Shown here: positions 27,401 through 37,330 of the stretch, in pieces
Layout: each line of letters begins with the position of its first letter
Numbering within the stretch: the stretch's first letter is position 1
Position numbers and translations under genes: made by a program
Notes under the pieces: model-generated
What the model saw: the letters and a program-made list of their open reading frames with translations, nothing else
What the model was told of the DNA's origin: nothing
Databases searched by the model: none
NCBI GenBank assembly: GCA_002928535.1
Contig: PERG01000004.1
Location: forward strand, 62,001 to 126,000
From: Methylotenera sp.
GTDB lineage: Bacteria; Pseudomonadota; Gammaproteobacteria; Burkholderiales; Methylophilaceae
Reading direction: 5' to 3'
DNA length: 64,000 nucleotides

Positions 27401-30400
27401 ATGACACTCGCTAAAACTAAACCTAGAAAACGCCGCGCCAGCATAGATCAGGTATTGCCTTTCTCGGTAGACCCGCTTTGGTACAAAGATGCCGTGATCT
27501 ATCAGGTGCATGTAAAGTCATTTTTTGATAGCAATAATGACGGCATCGGCGATTTTCGTGGGTTGATTGAAAAACTTGATTACATTGCCGAACTGGGTGT
27601 GAACACCATCTGGCTATTGCCGTTTTATCCTTCACCGCGCCGCGACGATGGTTACGACATCGCCGAATACCGTGACGTGCATAGTGATTACGGTACCCTT
27701 TTTGATGCTAAGCGCTTTATTGCCGAAGTGCATAAACGTGGTTTACGGGTTATCACTGAACTCATTGTGAACCATACCTCAGATCAACACCCATGGTTTC
27801 AGCGTTCACGCGCGGCCAAGCCGGGTTCAGCCGCACGCGATTTTTATGTCTGGTCAGATAATGACACGGCCTATAGCGGCACGCGCATCATTTTTACCGA
27901 TACTGAGAAATCTAACTGGACATGGGACCCGGTCGCTAATGCCTTTTTCTGGCATCGTTTTTTTTCGCATCAGCCAGACCTTAACTTTGATAATCCCCAA
28001 GTATTTAAAGCCATTATCAATGTGATGGAGTTCTGGTTGGACTTAGGTGTTGATGGCTTACGCCTGGATGCTGTGCCTTACCTCATTGAACGAGAAGGCA
28101 CTTCTAATGAAAATCTGCCGGAAACGCATGAAATCCTGAAAAAAATCCGTCAGGTGATCGATCAGAAATATCCGGATCGCATGTTGCTTGCAGAAGCCAA
28201 TATGTGGCCGGAAGATGTACAACATTATTTTGGCACACCCAATGCGCAAGGCAATGGCGATGAATGCCATATGGCATTTCATTTTCCGCTGATGCCGCGC
28301 ATGTACTTGGCGCTGGCGCAGGAAGACCGTTTCCCTATTACCGATATCCTGCGCCAAACGCCGGATATCCCTAAAGATTGCCAATGGGCCATTTTCTTGC
28401 GTAACCACGATGAACTGACGCTGGAAATGGTCACGGATAGCGAACGTGCATACATGCTAAATTTTTATGCATCGGAAAGCCGTGCACGACTCAACGTGGG
28501 GATTCGCCGCCGGCTTGCACCATTGCTGCAGCGCGACCGCCGCCGCATGGAATTGCTCAATAGCCTGCTGCTATCCATGCCTGGCACGCCGGTAATTTAT
28601 TACGGCGATGAAATCGGCATGGGCGATAACATACACTTGGGTGACCGCGATGGTGTGCGCACCCCCATGCAATGGTCGCCAGACCGCAATGGCGGTTTCT
28701 CCCGTACGGATCCGGCACGCTTGGTATTGCCGCCGATTATGGATGCGCAATACGGTTACCAGGCCATTAATGTAGAAGCGCAAAATGCAGACCCTTATTC
28801 GCTGCTGAATTGGACCCGAAAACTACTCACAGTCCGCAAGCAGTATCAGGCCTTTGGCCGCGGCAGTTTGCGCTTGTTGTATCCAGCCAATCGAAAAATT
28901 CTGGCTTACTTACGGGAATATTCGGGCACTGATCCATCCGGCAATGAGTTGAGCGAAATCATATTGTGCCTGGCGAACGTTGCCAGTTCTGCGCAAGCGG
29001 TGGAGCTCGATCTGGCAGAATTCTCAGGCTATATTCCTGTGGAGTTACTCGGCGGTTCGGTATTTCCCAGAATTGGTCAATGGCCTTACACCTTAACCTT
29101 AGCGCCGTATGATTTTTACTGGTTCCGTCTGACCACGGAGGCCCGAATGCCACCCGACTATGTTCCACCTACTCAATCCTTGCCTGAATACCTCACTCTG
29201 GTGTTACCTAATGGCTTGCCGGATTTAACACGCCCGCCGGTCAGTACCATCGTTGAGCAACAGATATTGCCGCAATACCTGCCACGCCAGCGTTGGTATG
29301 CGGGTAAACAGGAAAAGCTTACTGGCGCATCACTGTCTTTGTTAGCGGTACTGGAAAACACTTCAATTACACATGGCGCACACGCTGGATCAGGTACTGG
29401 TCAAGCGACAGTTACTGCTGCAGTGACCGCGCCGCCTATACTGCTCACTGTGGTTGAGGCCAGTGCTGCCTCAGGCAGCGAGCGCTATTTCATGCCTTTG
29501 GGCTTTTGCGTGGATGGCCAAGAGATTTCTTCGTTATCACAACAGTTAGCCATGGCGCGGGTAAGACGTGGTCCGCGCTTAGGGATTCTAACGGATGCAT
29601 TTTCGATTGATGATTTTGCCCATACGCTGCTGGCTAATTTGCAAAAGCATACGGTTGTTGCCTGTGAGAACGGCCAAATCCGCTTTACCGGCAGCAAACG
29701 TCTCGATCGCTTGAGTATTGAGCAGGACACCAAGTTAAGAAGGCCTACTGCAGAGCAGTCCAATAGCTCATTGATTATCGGTGACAAAGTGATTGTGAAG
29801 ATTATCCGCCGCATGAGCGCAGGGATTAATCCTGAATTGGAAATGGGACAATACTTGGCCAAGATGCGTTATTGCAACACGCCGCGTTTTTATGGCGATA
29901 TGACCTATGTCACAGCAGAAGACGAGGTCTATACCCAGATCATTGCCCAGGCGTTTGTGCATAACCAGGGCGATGCGTGGCAATGGTCCCTGGATCGATT
30001 AGGCCGTGCCCTGCAGCATACGAACTCTGCACAAATCGCGGTGCGGGCGTTACCAGTAGAAAATGCAGGACCTATGGAAGAACTGGCTGGGTTTGCCGGT
30101 ATTTTAGGCCAGCGCCTGGGCGAGCTGCATAATGTATTGGCAACACCGACTGATGATGAGGCATTCAAGCCCATCGAGGCGGATGAAGCAGCTTTGCAGC
30201 ATTGGCAGCAGCGCATCAAAGCGCAAATGCAAACGGCCTTGGATATCATGCGGGAAGTAATAGGTCGCAGGGTCGCTTCGGCGGATGCGGATGCTGCACT
30301 GAGCGCCCAGGACCTGCATGAAAGAATATTAACCATGATTGACCAATTGGTCTTGCATGGTAAAGGCCATCTCTTAACCCGGATTCATGGGGATTTTCAC

Positions 30401-30934
30401 CTTGGGCAAGTGCTGGTGCTGTCCGGCGATGTCATGATTATCGACTTTGAAGGCGAGCCTAACCGTACACTGGCACAGCGCCGTAGCAAGGATAGCCCTT
30501 TGCGCGATGTGGCCGGTGCATTACGTTCTTTTGCCTATGCCGCGGCCTTTATTGATCGCAATGATGAGAGCCAGCAGGTTGATCCAAATACGCGCAGCCA
30601 GATTCTGCAGCAATACCTGGACGCGTCCGAATCTATCTTCATGCAGAACTATTGCAAAGTAACGGCCAATCCTACGTTTAACGGAAATGCAGATACGGCT
30701 ACTCCCTGGCTTCCGCCTGAATCGCAATCCGGCAGTAATGTCATGCAGGAGCGTTATGAGATTCCAGCGCAATTACAAGCCCTAATCCATCTGTTTACGC
30801 TGGAGCGGGTAAGCCACGAAATCATTTATGAATCAGCCAACCGCCCAGCCTGGATCGATGTACCGATTCAAAGCCTGATGCGCCAGGTGAATCAAATTAG
30901 TCAATATTTAACAGAAACTTCTAATGAGCCATAG
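27401..30934 (+). CDS. treS: Trehalose synthase-maltokinase fusion (TreS-Pep2)
   Basis: A 1177-residue fusion. The N-terminal GH13_16 trehalose synthase (about 1-560) interconverts trehalose and maltose, with nucleophile D223 (GLRLDAVPYL), acid/base E265 (LLAEANMW) and FLRNHDE. The C-terminal maltokinase (about 600-1177) phosphorylates maltose; its kinase-like loop HGDFHLGQVL has D998 as the likely catalytic base, and D1015 in IDFEGEP is the metal ligand. A Thr/Ala/Gly-rich patch near 650-665 looks like a flexible insertion in the kinase cap. Its product, maltose 1-phosphate, is the substrate of GlgE encoded just upstream. The stop overlaps treZ by 11 bp. Confidence 0.93.
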   Translation: MTLAKTKPRKRRASIDQVLPFSVDPLWYKDAVIYQVHVKSFFDSNNDGIGDFRGLIEKLDYIAELGVNTIWLLPFYPSPRRDDGYDIAEYRDVHSDYGTLFDAKRFIAEVHKRGLRVITELIVNHTSDQHPWFQRSRAAKPGSAARDFYVWSDNDTAYSGTRIIFTDTEKSNWTWDPVANAFFWHRFFSHQPDLNFDNPQVFKAIINVMEFWLDLGVDGLRLDAVPYLIEREGTSNENLPETHEILKKIRQVIDQKYPDRMLLAEANMWPEDVQHYFGTPNAQGNGDECHMAFHFPLMPRMYLALAQEDRFPITDILRQTPDIPKDCQWAIFLRNHDELTLEMVTDSERAYMLNFYASESRARLNVGIRRRLAPLLQRDRRRMELLNSLLLSMPGTPVIYYGDEIGMGDNIHLGDRDGVRTPMQWSPDRNGGFSRTDPARLVLPPIMDAQYGYQAINVEAQNADPYSLLNWTRKLLTVRKQYQAFGRGSLRLLYPANRKILAYLREYSGTDPSGNELSEIILCLANVASSAQAVELDLAEFSGYIPVELLGGSVFPRIGQWPYTLTLAPYDFYWFRLTTEARMPPDYVPPTQSLPEYLTLVLPNGLPDLTRPPVSTIVEQQILPQYLPRQRWYAGKQEKLTGASLSLLAVLENTSITHGAHAGSGTGQATVTAAVTAPPILLTVVEASAASGSERYFMPLGFCVDGQEISSLSQQLAMARVRRGPRLGILTDAFSIDDFAHTLLANLQKHTVVACENGQIRFTGSKRLDRLSIEQDTKLRRPTAEQSNSSLIIGDKVIVKIIRRMSAGINPELEMGQYLAKMRYCNTPRFYGDMTYVTAEDEVYTQIIAQAFVHNQGDAWQWSLDRLGRALQHTNSAQIAVRALPVENAGPMEELAGFAGILGQRLGELHNVLATPTDDEAFKPIEADEAALQHWQQRIKAQMQTALDIMREVIGRRVASADADAALSAQDLHERILTMIDQLVLHGKGHLLTRIHGDFHLGQVLVLSGDVMIIDFEGEPNRTLAQRRSKDSPLRDVAGALRSFAYAAAFIDRNDESQQVDPNTRSQILQQYLDASESIFMQNYCKVTANPTFNGNADTATPWLPPESQSGSNVMQERYEIPAQLQALIHLFTLERVSHEIIYESANRPAWIDVPIQSLMRQVNQISQYLTETSNEP

Positions 30935-32765
30935 TCCTACTTCAGTGCGCGCTTTATCTGGTGGCGCGCATCTTATTGATGCAACACACACCTTTTTTCG
31001 TCTATGGGCGCCTAAAGCTACCCAGGTTACTTTAATCCTGCAGGAACAAGGCGAATATGCCTTAGAAGCAGAGGGGCCAGCAAATGGAGGCCCAGCGAAG
31101 GGCTGGTTCAGCGCTACAGTATCCTGTGGTGCCGGTACGCGTTATCAGTACCGGGTGGTGAATGAGCACGGTATAGCGCAACTTGTGCCCGACCCCGTGT
31201 CTCGCGCCCAAGCCGATAGTGTGCATGGTTATAGCGTTGTAATTGATCCGCAATCTTATCAATGGCGCGTGAATGATTGGCGTGGCCGGCCCTGGCATGA
31301 AACCATTCTGTATGAACTACACGTAGGCGCTTTTGGCGGCTTTACCGGCGTCAAGGCCAAGCTGGCTTCACTGGCTGCCATGGGATTCACCGCGGTAGAG
31401 CTCATGCCTTTGGCAACATTCCCTGGCCGCAATAACTGGGGCTATGATGGTGTATTACCCTATGCGCCGCATTTTTCGTATGGCACGCCCGAGGATTTGA
31501 AATCGCTGGTAGATGAAGCGCATGCTCTAAATATGACCATCTGCCTGGATGTGGTGTACAACCATTTTGGCCCGGATGGTAACTATCTTAACCATTACGC
31601 ACCGCATTTTTTTGATCCTGATGAAAAAACACCGTGGGGTAATGCCATTGATTTCAGCCAGCAGGAAGTGCGTAATTTTTATACTGAAAATGTATTGTAC
31701 TGGCTGGATGAATACCGTTTTGACGGCTTACGATTTGATGCCTGCCATGCCATTAAAGATAAGACTTGGTTAGTGGAAGTGGCGCAGATCGCGCGTAAAG
31801 AGCTGGAAGAAAAGCGCCAAGTCCATCTCATGGCTGAGAACGATGACAATTGCATCACGCTGCTGCAAGCAGGCTTTAATGCGCAATGGAATGATGATGC
31901 ACATCACACCCTGCATGTATTACTCACAGAAGAAATTGAAGGGTATTATGCCAATTATTCGATTAATCCAGCGGAAAAATTAGCACAATGCCTGGCAGAA
32001 GGCTTTGTTTATCCCAGCCAGATCCCCGAGCTGAAAGAACCGGGGTCCACCGCTGAAAATGATACCAAGTTGCCCACCACGGCATTTGTAAATTATTTAC
32101 AAAATCATGACCAGATTGGCAACCGTCCTTTTGGTGAACGCCTGACAACCTTGGTTCCTATCACGGCCTTACGCGTAGCGAATGCTTTATTACTTTTATC
32201 CCCTCATATCCCGATGCTGTTTATGGGTGAGGAATTCGGCGCTACCCAGCCTTTTCTATACTTTACCAGTCATGAAGATCCGCTACTGGTGGAAGCGGTG
32301 CGCGAAGGCAGGCGCAAAGAGTTTGCCTCATTCAAAAAATTTGCTGATTCCGACTTTGCACTCAAAATACCTGATCCCAACCATGTTGATACGTTTGACG
32401 CCTCTATCCCGCGACCCGTGAGTGTGGATGGTAGTTCTAGTACAGCGTTGGATTGGAGTCAATGGATCAGCAAGTTACTCGGCATCCGGCATCATTACTT
32501 GATCCCGCGTTTGCCAGGTACCCATGCCTTAATGGCTAAAGCTATTGGTCCTTCTGCAGTGATTGCCCGTTGGCAAATGGGCGACGGTGCAATATTGGCC
32601 ATTGCGGCTAACCTAGGCAATGAAATGCTAGTGCTCTCGCGTGAGGATGTATGTAGTGCTCCGGAAGCCGAGGTGCTGTTTGATTACGGCGAAGCCTGGC
32701 AAATGCTCAACAAAAACATCATGCCGGGAAGTGCTTTCGTTGCCCTGCTGGAAGGACCGCTATGA
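30924..32765 (+). CDS. treZ: Malto-oligosyltrehalose trehalohydrolase TreZ
   Basis: A 613-residue GH13_10 enzyme that releases trehalose from malto-oligosyltrehalose. An N-terminal CBM48-like sandwich (about 1-110) precedes the barrel. The nucleophile is D272 in GLRFDACHAI and the acid/base is E305 in MAENDDN; NDDAHH and NHDQIGNRPFGER are typical of TreZ and rule out branching enzyme GlgB. It overlaps treS by 11 bp and treY by 4 bp (ATGA), so it is translated as part of the operon and its product pairs with TreY. Confidence 0.93.
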   Translation: MSHSPTSVRALSGGAHLIDATHTFFRLWAPKATQVTLILQEQGEYALEAEGPANGGPAKGWFSATVSCGAGTRYQYRVVNEHGIAQLVPDPVSRAQADSVHGYSVVIDPQSYQWRVNDWRGRPWHETILYELHVGAFGGFTGVKAKLASLAAMGFTAVELMPLATFPGRNNWGYDGVLPYAPHFSYGTPEDLKSLVDEAHALNMTICLDVVYNHFGPDGNYLNHYAPHFFDPDEKTPWGNAIDFSQQEVRNFYTENVLYWLDEYRFDGLRFDACHAIKDKTWLVEVAQIARKELEEKRQVHLMAENDDNCITLLQAGFNAQWNDDAHHTLHVLLTEEIEGYYANYSINPAEKLAQCLAEGFVYPSQIPELKEPGSTAENDTKLPTTAFVNYLQNHDQIGNRPFGERLTTLVPITALRVANALLLLSPHIPMLFMGEEFGATQPFLYFTSHEDPLLVEAVREGRRKEFASFKKFADSDFALKIPDPNHVDTFDASIPRPVSVDGSSSTALDWSQWISKLLGIRHHYLIPRLPGTHALMAKAIGPSAVIARWQMGDGAILAIAANLGNEMLVLSREDVCSAPEAEVLFDYGEAWQMLNKNIMPGSAFVALLEGPL

Positions 32766-35641
32766 ATCCTATCGTCGAGCCTGTAGCCACCATGCCCATT
32801 GGGGCCACGGTACGTTTGCAGTTTCATCGGGAGTTTACTTTCTATGATGCAATCCGTTACCTGGATTACTTTGCCAAATTAGGCATTACCCATGTTTATG
32901 CCTCGCCTATCTTAACTGCGCGGCAGAATTCTACGCATGGATACGATATCGTCGACCCTACACAAATCAATGTAGAGTTGGGCGGCATAGAAGGGCTGAA
33001 GTCCCTGGTATCCGAATTACGGCAACGTAATATGGGGATCATTATTGATATTGTGCCCAATCATATGGGGGTAGGGGGCAATGAAAACCCTTGGTGGCAG
33101 CATGTGCTGGAATGGGGAAGACGCAGCCCTTATTCATTCTGGTTTGATATTGACTGGTTTTCTTCTGATCCGCATTTGCATAACAAAGTATTGGCACCGT
33201 TCCTTGGTGAACCCTATGGTGACGTGCTCGATAAAGGCGATATCAATTTAGTCTTTAATGCGGCCAATGGCCGCATCCAGGCGGAATATTTTACCCACCA
33301 TTTCCCCATTGCCTTGACGGATTATGCGGAAATATTAGGCCAGGCCAATGCCTCCCCATTAGAACCGGTGCTTTCTACATTGAATGCCCTTAATTTCCAA
33401 CAAGCCTTCTTAGCCATTGAAGAGGATATTGAGAATATTGCTAAAGATCTGCAGACGCTTTATAGCGAAGAGGCCGGACGTGCTGCGATTGATGAGGCTT
33501 TGAATCATTACAACCAAGCAACCCCTAATAGCCGTGATGCCTTACATGAATTGTTAGATCGACAACATTACCGGCTCACTTGGTGGCGGAATGCGGCCGA
33601 TGAAATTAACTGGCGACGCTTTTTTGAAGTGTGTGAGCTGGCGGGGGTGCGCGTAGAACTGGATGAAGTGTTTGAGGCGACTCACTCTCTCATTTTCGAT
33701 CTTTATGAACAAGGCTTGATTGATGGATTGCGCCTAGACCATATTGACGGTTTAGCCCACCCGCAACTGTACTGCCAAAAACTGCGGACCCGCTTAGCGG
33801 GATTGATTATAAAACGGCCTCCCACACTGCAGCAGCAACCTTATCTTATTGCCGAGAAAATACTGGCGAGTAACGAATGGCTACCTGAGGGTTGGGGCTT
33901 GGATGGCACTACTGGCTATGAATTCATGGATCAGGTCAGTGCCATGCTGCATGACCCGCGTGGCATAGAACACTTAAGCCAGTTGTGGCGACAGGTAACC
34001 GGAGATCGCTATAACTTCTCACAGCATGTCATGAGTGCACGACGCCAGTTGCTTTCTGAGAATTTAGTGGGTGAGTTCAATGCCACCGCAGCAGCCTTGC
34101 ATCGTATCGCCAGGGCGGATTTACATACCCGTGATTACTCTCTGGCCGCGATTAAGCGGGTATTAATTGAGATTTTGGTGCATTTCCCGGTGTACCGTAC
34201 GTACATCACAGCGGATGGCCCAACCGAAACGGACAAAGCGATATTTGAGCTGACGGCAAACAATGCCCGCCGTACTTTAAGCAGCGTAGACAAGCCGCTG
34301 GTAGACATTATTCTAAGCTGGTTAAGTGCGGATTTGGTAAAAGCCATGCCGGATAGTGCCGTGGCAGATCTTTCCAAACGTGCGATGACGCGCTTCCAGC
34401 AATTAACACCTCCGCTACTGGCCAAGTCGGTGGAAGATACTGCGTTTTACCGTTACGGTCGATTACTGTCACGCAACGAAGTTGGAAGCGATCCGGAAAT
34501 ATTATCGATTGGTGTGCAAGAATTTCATGAACTGTGTATTAAGCGTCTGCAACGCTTCCCCCGAAGCTTGCTGACCACTGCCACACACGATCACAAACGC
34601 GGCGAAGATGCGCGGGCCAGGATCGCGGTATTAAGCCAGATTCCACAGCGCTGGGCAGAAACCGTCATGCAGTGGTTTCAGTTTAATGCGCGCTTCCATC
34701 AAGATATACAACCTAATGAAAATCCGGAGGCACTGTACAGTGCGCCAAGGCCGCATCATGAGTTCATGTTTTACCAGACCTTGTTGGGCCATTGGCCTTA
34801 TGAATTATCACTGGAAAATCCGCAAGCCTTAAAAGTTTATGCAGAGCGGCTTAATGAATGGCTGATGAAAAGTATTCGCGAGGCGAAGCGTTTCTCTAAC
34901 TGGGTACAGGCCAACGAAGACTATGAAGCGGCGGTGAGTCAGTTTTTATTCGATTGCCTGGATTTTGATAAAAATCCGGTTTTTCTGCAAAGTGTCTATG
35001 CCTTTGTGCAAGACATCGCAGCGACAGGGGCAATTAATAGCCTGAGTATGACAACCTTGCGCCTAACAACCCCTGGCGTGCCGGATTTATATCAGGGTAG
35101 TGAGTTGTGGGACTTTAGCCTGGTGGACCCCGATAATCGACGCCCGGTGGATTATATGATCCGCCAGGAGATGCTAGCTGAAGATGATGACCTTTCAAAA
35201 AAACTGATGCAGTGGAAAACCGGCGCAATCAAGCAACATGTCATTCAACGCGTGCTATCACTACGGCAACAATATTTTGAATTATTCAATGCCGGGGATT
35301 ATGTGCCGCTTGAAGTGAGCGGTCCGCGTGCAGCTCATGTAATAGCATTTATGCGTAAAGATGTGCAGCGATCCATCATTATCATTACACCGCGCTTGAC
35401 CCACAGCTTTACCGAAATACAGCTTTTCACAGAATGCAATCTGCAGCTCAATTACGCAGAAGATTGCTGGAAAGATACTTTGGTACAGTTACCAGATATG
35501 ATGAATAGCGACTTATATGATGGCATTACCGGGCAGGGCTGTCATGTATATAGTGGCAGAATCGAATTGGCTAAAGTATTCAAGCCTTTACCTTTAGCCC
35601 TTCTGTTAGTGGGCTCAAGTAATCAAGCTTTATTGAGTTAA
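32762..35641 (+). CDS. treY: Malto-oligosyltrehalose synthase TreY
   Basis: A 959-residue GH13_26 enzyme that converts the reducing end of alpha-1,4-glucans into a trehalosyl unit, which TreZ then cleaves off. Signatures: QFHREFTFYDAIRYLDYFAK at the start, YASPILTARQNSTHGYDIVDP, DIVPNHMG, nucleophile D326 (GLRLDHIDGL), acid/base E365 (LIAEKIL), TTATHDHKRGEDARAR and PGVPDLYQGSE. The length is as expected for the family. It is the last gene of the operon. No ordinary terminator follows within 100 bp; a 24-bp palindrome stands at 35735. Confidence 0.93.
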   Translation: MNPIVEPVATMPIGATVRLQFHREFTFYDAIRYLDYFAKLGITHVYASPILTARQNSTHGYDIVDPTQINVELGGIEGLKSLVSELRQRNMGIIIDIVPNHMGVGGNENPWWQHVLEWGRRSPYSFWFDIDWFSSDPHLHNKVLAPFLGEPYGDVLDKGDINLVFNAANGRIQAEYFTHHFPIALTDYAEILGQANASPLEPVLSTLNALNFQQAFLAIEEDIENIAKDLQTLYSEEAGRAAIDEALNHYNQATPNSRDALHELLDRQHYRLTWWRNAADEINWRRFFEVCELAGVRVELDEVFEATHSLIFDLYEQGLIDGLRLDHIDGLAHPQLYCQKLRTRLAGLIIKRPPTLQQQPYLIAEKILASNEWLPEGWGLDGTTGYEFMDQVSAMLHDPRGIEHLSQLWRQVTGDRYNFSQHVMSARRQLLSENLVGEFNATAAALHRIARADLHTRDYSLAAIKRVLIEILVHFPVYRTYITADGPTETDKAIFELTANNARRTLSSVDKPLVDIILSWLSADLVKAMPDSAVADLSKRAMTRFQQLTPPLLAKSVEDTAFYRYGRLLSRNEVGSDPEILSIGVQEFHELCIKRLQRFPRSLLTTATHDHKRGEDARARIAVLSQIPQRWAETVMQWFQFNARFHQDIQPNENPEALYSAPRPHHEFMFYQTLLGHWPYELSLENPQALKVYAERLNEWLMKSIREAKRFSNWVQANEDYEAAVSQFLFDCLDFDKNPVFLQSVYAFVQDIAATGAINSLSMTTLRLTTPGVPDLYQGSELWDFSLVDPDNRRPVDYMIRQEMLAEDDDLSKKLMQWKTGAIKQHVIQRVLSLRQQYFELFNAGDYVPLEVSGPRAAHVIAFMRKDVQRSIIIITPRLTHSFTEIQLFTECNLQLNYAEDCWKDTLVQLPDMMNSDLYDGITGQGCHVYSGRIELAKVFKPLPLALLLVGSSNQALLS

Positions 35642-35734
35642 TTAGTGCAAACTGATCTCCAATCCCATGATGCTTTCCAGCCCAACAGATTACAGCGATT
35701 ATCAATATGAACCAACCGATCTTTTTCTTTGATT

Positions 35735-35758
35735 CCATTAGTCCAAATGGACTAATGG
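35735..35758. promoter_or_regulatory. Long palindrome containing TAGTCC-N4-GGACTA
   Basis: Arms CCATTAGTCCA and TGGACTAATGG (11 bp each) around a 2-base centre. The tiny loop and lack of a T-run argue for a protein-binding site rather than a terminator. It contains TAGTCCAAATG, which recurs on the minus strand before epsA. Confidence 0.6.
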
Positions 35759-35862
35759 ATATTAACCTTCTAACTGTCCTACAAGCCCTGAGGCTGGCTA
35801 ATTAAGGGCCTTTAATAGAATTTGAAATTAATTTGAATTTTTTTTGAAAATTGAGCGTTTAT

Positions 35863-35878
35863 TAGTCCATCCGGACTA
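35863..35878. promoter_or_regulatory. TAGTCC-N4-GGACTA palindrome
   Basis: TAGTCC-ATCC-GGACTA with perfect 6-bp arms, 205 bp upstream of the PP-loop gene; the cleanest copy of the element in the window. Confidence 0.6.
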
Positions 35879-35900
35879 TATCTGACCTATTAATTCTGCG

Positions 35901-35936
35901 AGTAGGATTCGGCTTACTGGGTAAGAAAATCTTTAC
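35901..35936. promoter_or_regulatory. Two adjacent RcsB-box-like elements
   Basis: AGTAGGATTCGGCTTACT (35901-35918) and GTAAGAAAATCTTTAC (35921-35936) both approach GTARGAATATTCYTAC. They lie about 150-180 bp upstream of the gene at 36083. Confidence 0.45.
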
Positions 35937-36082
35937 GGAACCTCATGATCAAAAATCAAAAAAAGTACGCACGATCCAGTGATGAATTTAACAAGAATTC
36001 ATCTGTGATTGATATAAAATTTTGAAAGCAATAGTCCAGAAAGTTTATATAAAATCTGGTTTAATAAATTTGGAGAAGCATC

Positions 36083-37330
36083 ATGATTACCGTCACCATC
36101 TCAGAGGAAAGGTCGGATGGCCTTGTCAGGCGTATTGTCAGGTCCCACGATAAAGAAGTCTGGTGGGACATTAAAGGGGCTAATGAAATACTGCCACCAC
36201 CACTAGACCTCCATGACATGGCGGCGACTTGTTTCATCTTTCATGCCATGAGTAAGGGTGAAGATCTGCATATTGCAGGCCCGGTCAGCAATTCTTTGTT
36301 AGAGAACCTTGAAGACTTGGTGGCCTCATGGGTTAACTACTGTCCACATCTTTACAAAAAAATCCGGATATCGGCAGATGAGGAAGTTAGCGATCTCTCC
36401 CGCACCAATCCCGCACATACTACTAACAAGGCTATTTCCGCTTTTTCAGGCGGCCTTGACGCATCGTTCACCGCATGGCGCCATCACAATAAAAGGGTTG
36501 GCCGCAAAACCCGCAATATATTTGCTGGTGTACTAATTCAGGGTTTCGATATCCCATTAAGTGAAATGCGTGCCTTCGAAACGTCAGCCGCTTCTGCTAC
36601 TCAAACATTGCAATCCATTGGGATTCCGCTGGCTACGGTGCAAACCAACTGGAAAAATGAGGTCTGTACAAATTGGGAAATGGAATTCGGCAATGGCGTA
36701 TCCACTTGCCTCATGAACTGGTTAGGCGCTGTAGATACAGCCTTGATCGGGTCTGATATGGATTATCGCCGTCTCGTATATCCTTGGGGTGGTAGTCCGA
36801 TGACTTACGGCATGCTGTCCAATAACGGTTTCAAAGTTGTTTATGACGGTGGCGAGTTTGCCCGTACAGAGAAAGTTGAAGGCATTTCCGACTGGCAGTT
36901 AGGGCTTACTAATCTGAGGGTCTGTTGGGCCGGACCTCACACCGGTAAAAACTGCGGTGTTTGTGAAAAATGTACCCGGACTAAACTGAATTTCCTAGCG
37001 GTGGGTGTACCTTTGCCTCCTTCTTTGCCAGGCGTTCCTTCTCTCTATGCCATTTCCAAGCTACGGACTACTAACGAGCAGCAGATAGCGTTATTGAATG
37101 ATATTGTGGAGATGGCCACATCAAGAAAGATTAATGGCCCATGGTTACAAGCGCTTAAATTCGCGATATACAAAAACAAGCTTTTCCTACGCGTCGCAAT
37201 CATACGTTTTATGCGTAGAAGGTGGTGGCAATTTAAAAAAGGCATTATAGCGTTGCCCAATTTTTTGCATAAACGGGCACTGACTTTAGAGAGAACATTC
37301 AAGACTGATGCCCATCAAACCACTTCGTAA
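36083..37330 (+). CDS. QueC-like PP-loop ATP pyrophosphatase, function unknown
   Basis: A 415-residue protein with an N-type PP-loop SGGLDAS (122-128), which in this superfamily adenylates a substrate carbonyl for amide, nitrile or thio-group formation. Four cysteines, C281, C291, C294 and C297, have nearly the C-x8-C-x2-C-x2-C spacing of the QueC zinc site (here x9). The first 115 residues are an extra domain that QueC lacks, and a basic C-terminal tail follows. Its stop overlaps a flippase gene by 23 bp, so it probably modifies a saccharide or lipid-linked precursor for that transporter; this is inference. It is not the normal queuosine gene, because length and context differ. Confidence 0.7.
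   Translation: MITVTISEERSDGLVRRIVRSHDKEVWWDIKGANEILPPPLDLHDMAATCFIFHAMSKGEDLHIAGPVSNSLLENLEDLVASWVNYCPHLYKKIRISADEEVSDLSRTNPAHTTNKAISAFSGGLDASFTAWRHHNKRVGRKTRNIFAGVLIQGFDIPLSEMRAFETSAASATQTLQSIGIPLATVQTNWKNEVCTNWEMEFGNGVSTCLMNWLGAVDTALIGSDMDYRRLVYPWGGSPMTYGMLSNNGFKVVYDGGEFARTEKVEGISDWQLGLTNLRVCWAGPHTGKNCGVCEKCTRTKLNFLAVGVPLPPSLPGVPSLYAISKLRTTNEQQIALLNDIVEMATSRKINGPWLQALKFAIYKNKLFLRVAIIRFMRRRWWQFKKGIIALPNFLHKRALTLERTFKTDAHQTTS

Larger units (their letters stand above)
35642..36082. promoter_or_regulatory. 441-bp palindrome-rich intergenic region before the PP-loop gene
   Basis: No convincing gene lies here. The region holds a 24-bp near-perfect palindrome (35735-35758), TAGTCCATCCGGACTA (35863-35878), AGTAGGATTCGGCTTACT (35901-35918), GTAAGAAAATCTTTAC (35921-35936) and a lone TAGTCC half-site near 36032. 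A 26-codon open frame (35945-36025) with a weak GGA could be a leader peptide but is not listed as a gene. Confidence 0.55.

Noticed and set aside
30924-32765. Reading this gene as glycogen branching enzyme GlgB
   Set aside because: The catalytic region (NDDAHH, NHDQIGNRPFGER) and pairing with treY are those of TreZ.
35945-36025. 26-codon open frame (MIKNQKKYARSSDEFNKNSS...) before the PP-loop gene
   Set aside because: Weak ribosome site, no recognisable feature and overlap with a palindrome-rich control region; mentioned only as a possible leader peptide.
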